Shown: positions 5,791 to 6,378 of the stretch, piece after piece
How the letters are laid out: every line of letters begins with the position of its first letter
Position numbering within the stretch: position 1 is the stretch's first letter
DNA from: Chitinophagaceae bacterium
GTDB taxonomy: Bacteria > Bacteroidota > Bacteroidia > Chitinophagales > Chitinophagaceae
Direction of reading: 5' to 3'
Assembly (NCBI GenBank): GCA_025455665.1
Contig: JALOMC010000145.1
Location: forward strand, 1-6,378
Length of the DNA stretch: 6,378 nt
Notes under the pieces: generated by a model
The model's input: the letters and a program-made list of their open reading frames with translations, nothing else
The model's database searches: none
What the model was told of the DNA's origin: nothing
Program-made: the position numbers and the translations under genes

Positions 5791-6378
5791 TTAGCCCAAC
5801 CAGAAGATAGCACTGCACAATAGTATGGTAGCCAGTAGCATTACCCACCATTGGTGGCGGCTCCACCAGTATTGGCGCTGCTGACGGCGGTGCTGTAGCT
5901 GTAGCTGCTGCAGCAGGCTCTGTTGGCCCAGCGCCAGCCGCTGAAGGCCCGGATACAGCTGGCGGGCCAGCGGGTAGGGTAGCAGTTGGGCGGCTTCCAG
6001 CAGGGGCTGCAGGCAGGCGGCGGCCACTTTGGCATCGCCAAAGCTGTCCATCATCGATAGCTTTTCATGGCTCAGCGGCTGCAGCAGTTGCTGCAACAGT
6101 TGTTGGTGGTCCATCCTGAAATGATCGAGCTGCTGTACCTGCTGCTGTAGTTGCTGCACTTCGGCCAACAGCGCATCGGGCGTCAGCGGGGCTGGCTCCT
6201 GCAGCCGCTTGCCCTGGCTTTGAGCCAGCCAGCGCTGCTGCAGGTAGTATTCTTTTTTGGAGGGGTCGGTCAGCGTATCATATGCCTCTTGCAGCTCTCG
6301 GAACCAGGCAGCGCTGTAGGCATTGCCCTGGTTGGTATCGGGGTGATAGCGCAGTGCCAGCCGGCGAAAGCTTTTTTT
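5791..6378 (-). CDS. J-domain (DnaJ-like) protein with C-terminal membrane anchor, 5' end outside window
   Basis: The frame is open to the right edge, giving 195 visible residues and lacking the start. Residues 1-50 are most of a J-domain: SFRRLALRYHPDTNQG contains the HPD motif (12-14) that stimulates the ATPase of DnaK, followed by the helix III pattern WFRELQEAYDTLTDPSKKEYY. Only the extreme N-terminus (helix I, YxxLGV) is cut off. A Gln/Leu-rich, probably coiled-coil stretch (about 73-100) and a second Gln-rich one (about 146-168) follow. The last 19 residues (WWVMLLATILLCSAIFWLG) form one membrane helix ending at the stop, so the protein is probably tail-anchored with the J-domain in the cytoplasm. 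There is no Gly/Phe or zinc-finger region, so it is not a classical DnaJ; it may recruit DnaK to the membrane. The partner is unknown. Confidence 0.88.
   Translation of the reverse strand, partial: KKSFRRLALRYHPDTNQGNAYSAAWFRELQEAYDTLTDPSKKEYYLQQRWLAQSQGKRLQEPAPLTPDALLAEVQQLQQQVQQLDHFRMDHQQLLQQLLQPLSHEKLSMMDSFGDAKVAAACLQPLLEAAQLLPYPLARQLYPGLQRLALGQQSLLQQLQLQHRRQQRQYWWSRHQWWVMLLATILLCSAIFWLG

Noticed and set aside
5781..5801. GGTTGG/CCAACC hairpin between the convergent MFS and J-domain genes
   Set aside because: Only a 6-bp stem with a 9-base loop and no T-run on either side; it could slow polymerase but is not a convincing terminator.
5875..6240. Repeated CTGCTG/CAGCAG-like tracts resembling a tandem repeat
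   Set aside because: They are explained by Gln/Leu-rich coding sequence of the J-domain protein and have no fixed repeat unit.

Overview
The window looks like chromosomal DNA from a Bacteroidota bacterium, most likely Chitinophagaceae or a close relative. Three things suggest this. The proteins match, from memory, families I know from that group: the M42 peptidase, the short LuxE-like protein and the 'KPQL...DKEGD' lipoprotein. Shine-Dalgarno sequences are mostly weak or absent. Two TAnnTTTG-type -7 elements sit at the one divergent intergenic point. The DNA is moderately GC-rich and densely coding on both strands, with no tRNA, rRNA, insertion sequence, CRISPR array or phage gene visible.

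Layout, left to right. (1) 2-724 (+) is the 3' part of glutaminyl-tRNA synthetase (glnS). It ends at a strong bidirectional hairpin terminator (746-777). (2) 795-3290 (-) is a compact run of three genes that probably form one operon, transcribed from about 3295 leftwards: a small lipoprotein, a UbiA-like polytopic membrane protein overlapping it by 44 bases, and, 14 bases further on, an M42-family metallo-aminopeptidase. (3) 3311-4306 (+) is a divergent LuxE-like acyl-protein synthetase of the adenylate-forming superfamily. (4) 4307-4508 is a 202-base gap with no convincing gene. (5) 4509-5729 (+) is a major facilitator superfamily transporter. (6) 5791-6378 (-) is the 3' part of a J-domain protein that carries a Gln/Leu-rich middle and one C-terminal membrane segment; its start lies outside the window.

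The genes look mostly like housekeeping and core-genome content, not a coherent specialised system, and I did not find a convincing new biological system. The points most worth a second look are the very compact divergent promoter near 3267-3311, which predicts a (nearly) leaderless lipoprotein mRNA and a TTG start for the LuxE-like gene; the UbiA-like protein that keeps only one of the two Asp-rich motifs; the LuxE-like protein with a Cys six residues from its end but no LuxC partner in view; and the tail-anchored J-domain protein.
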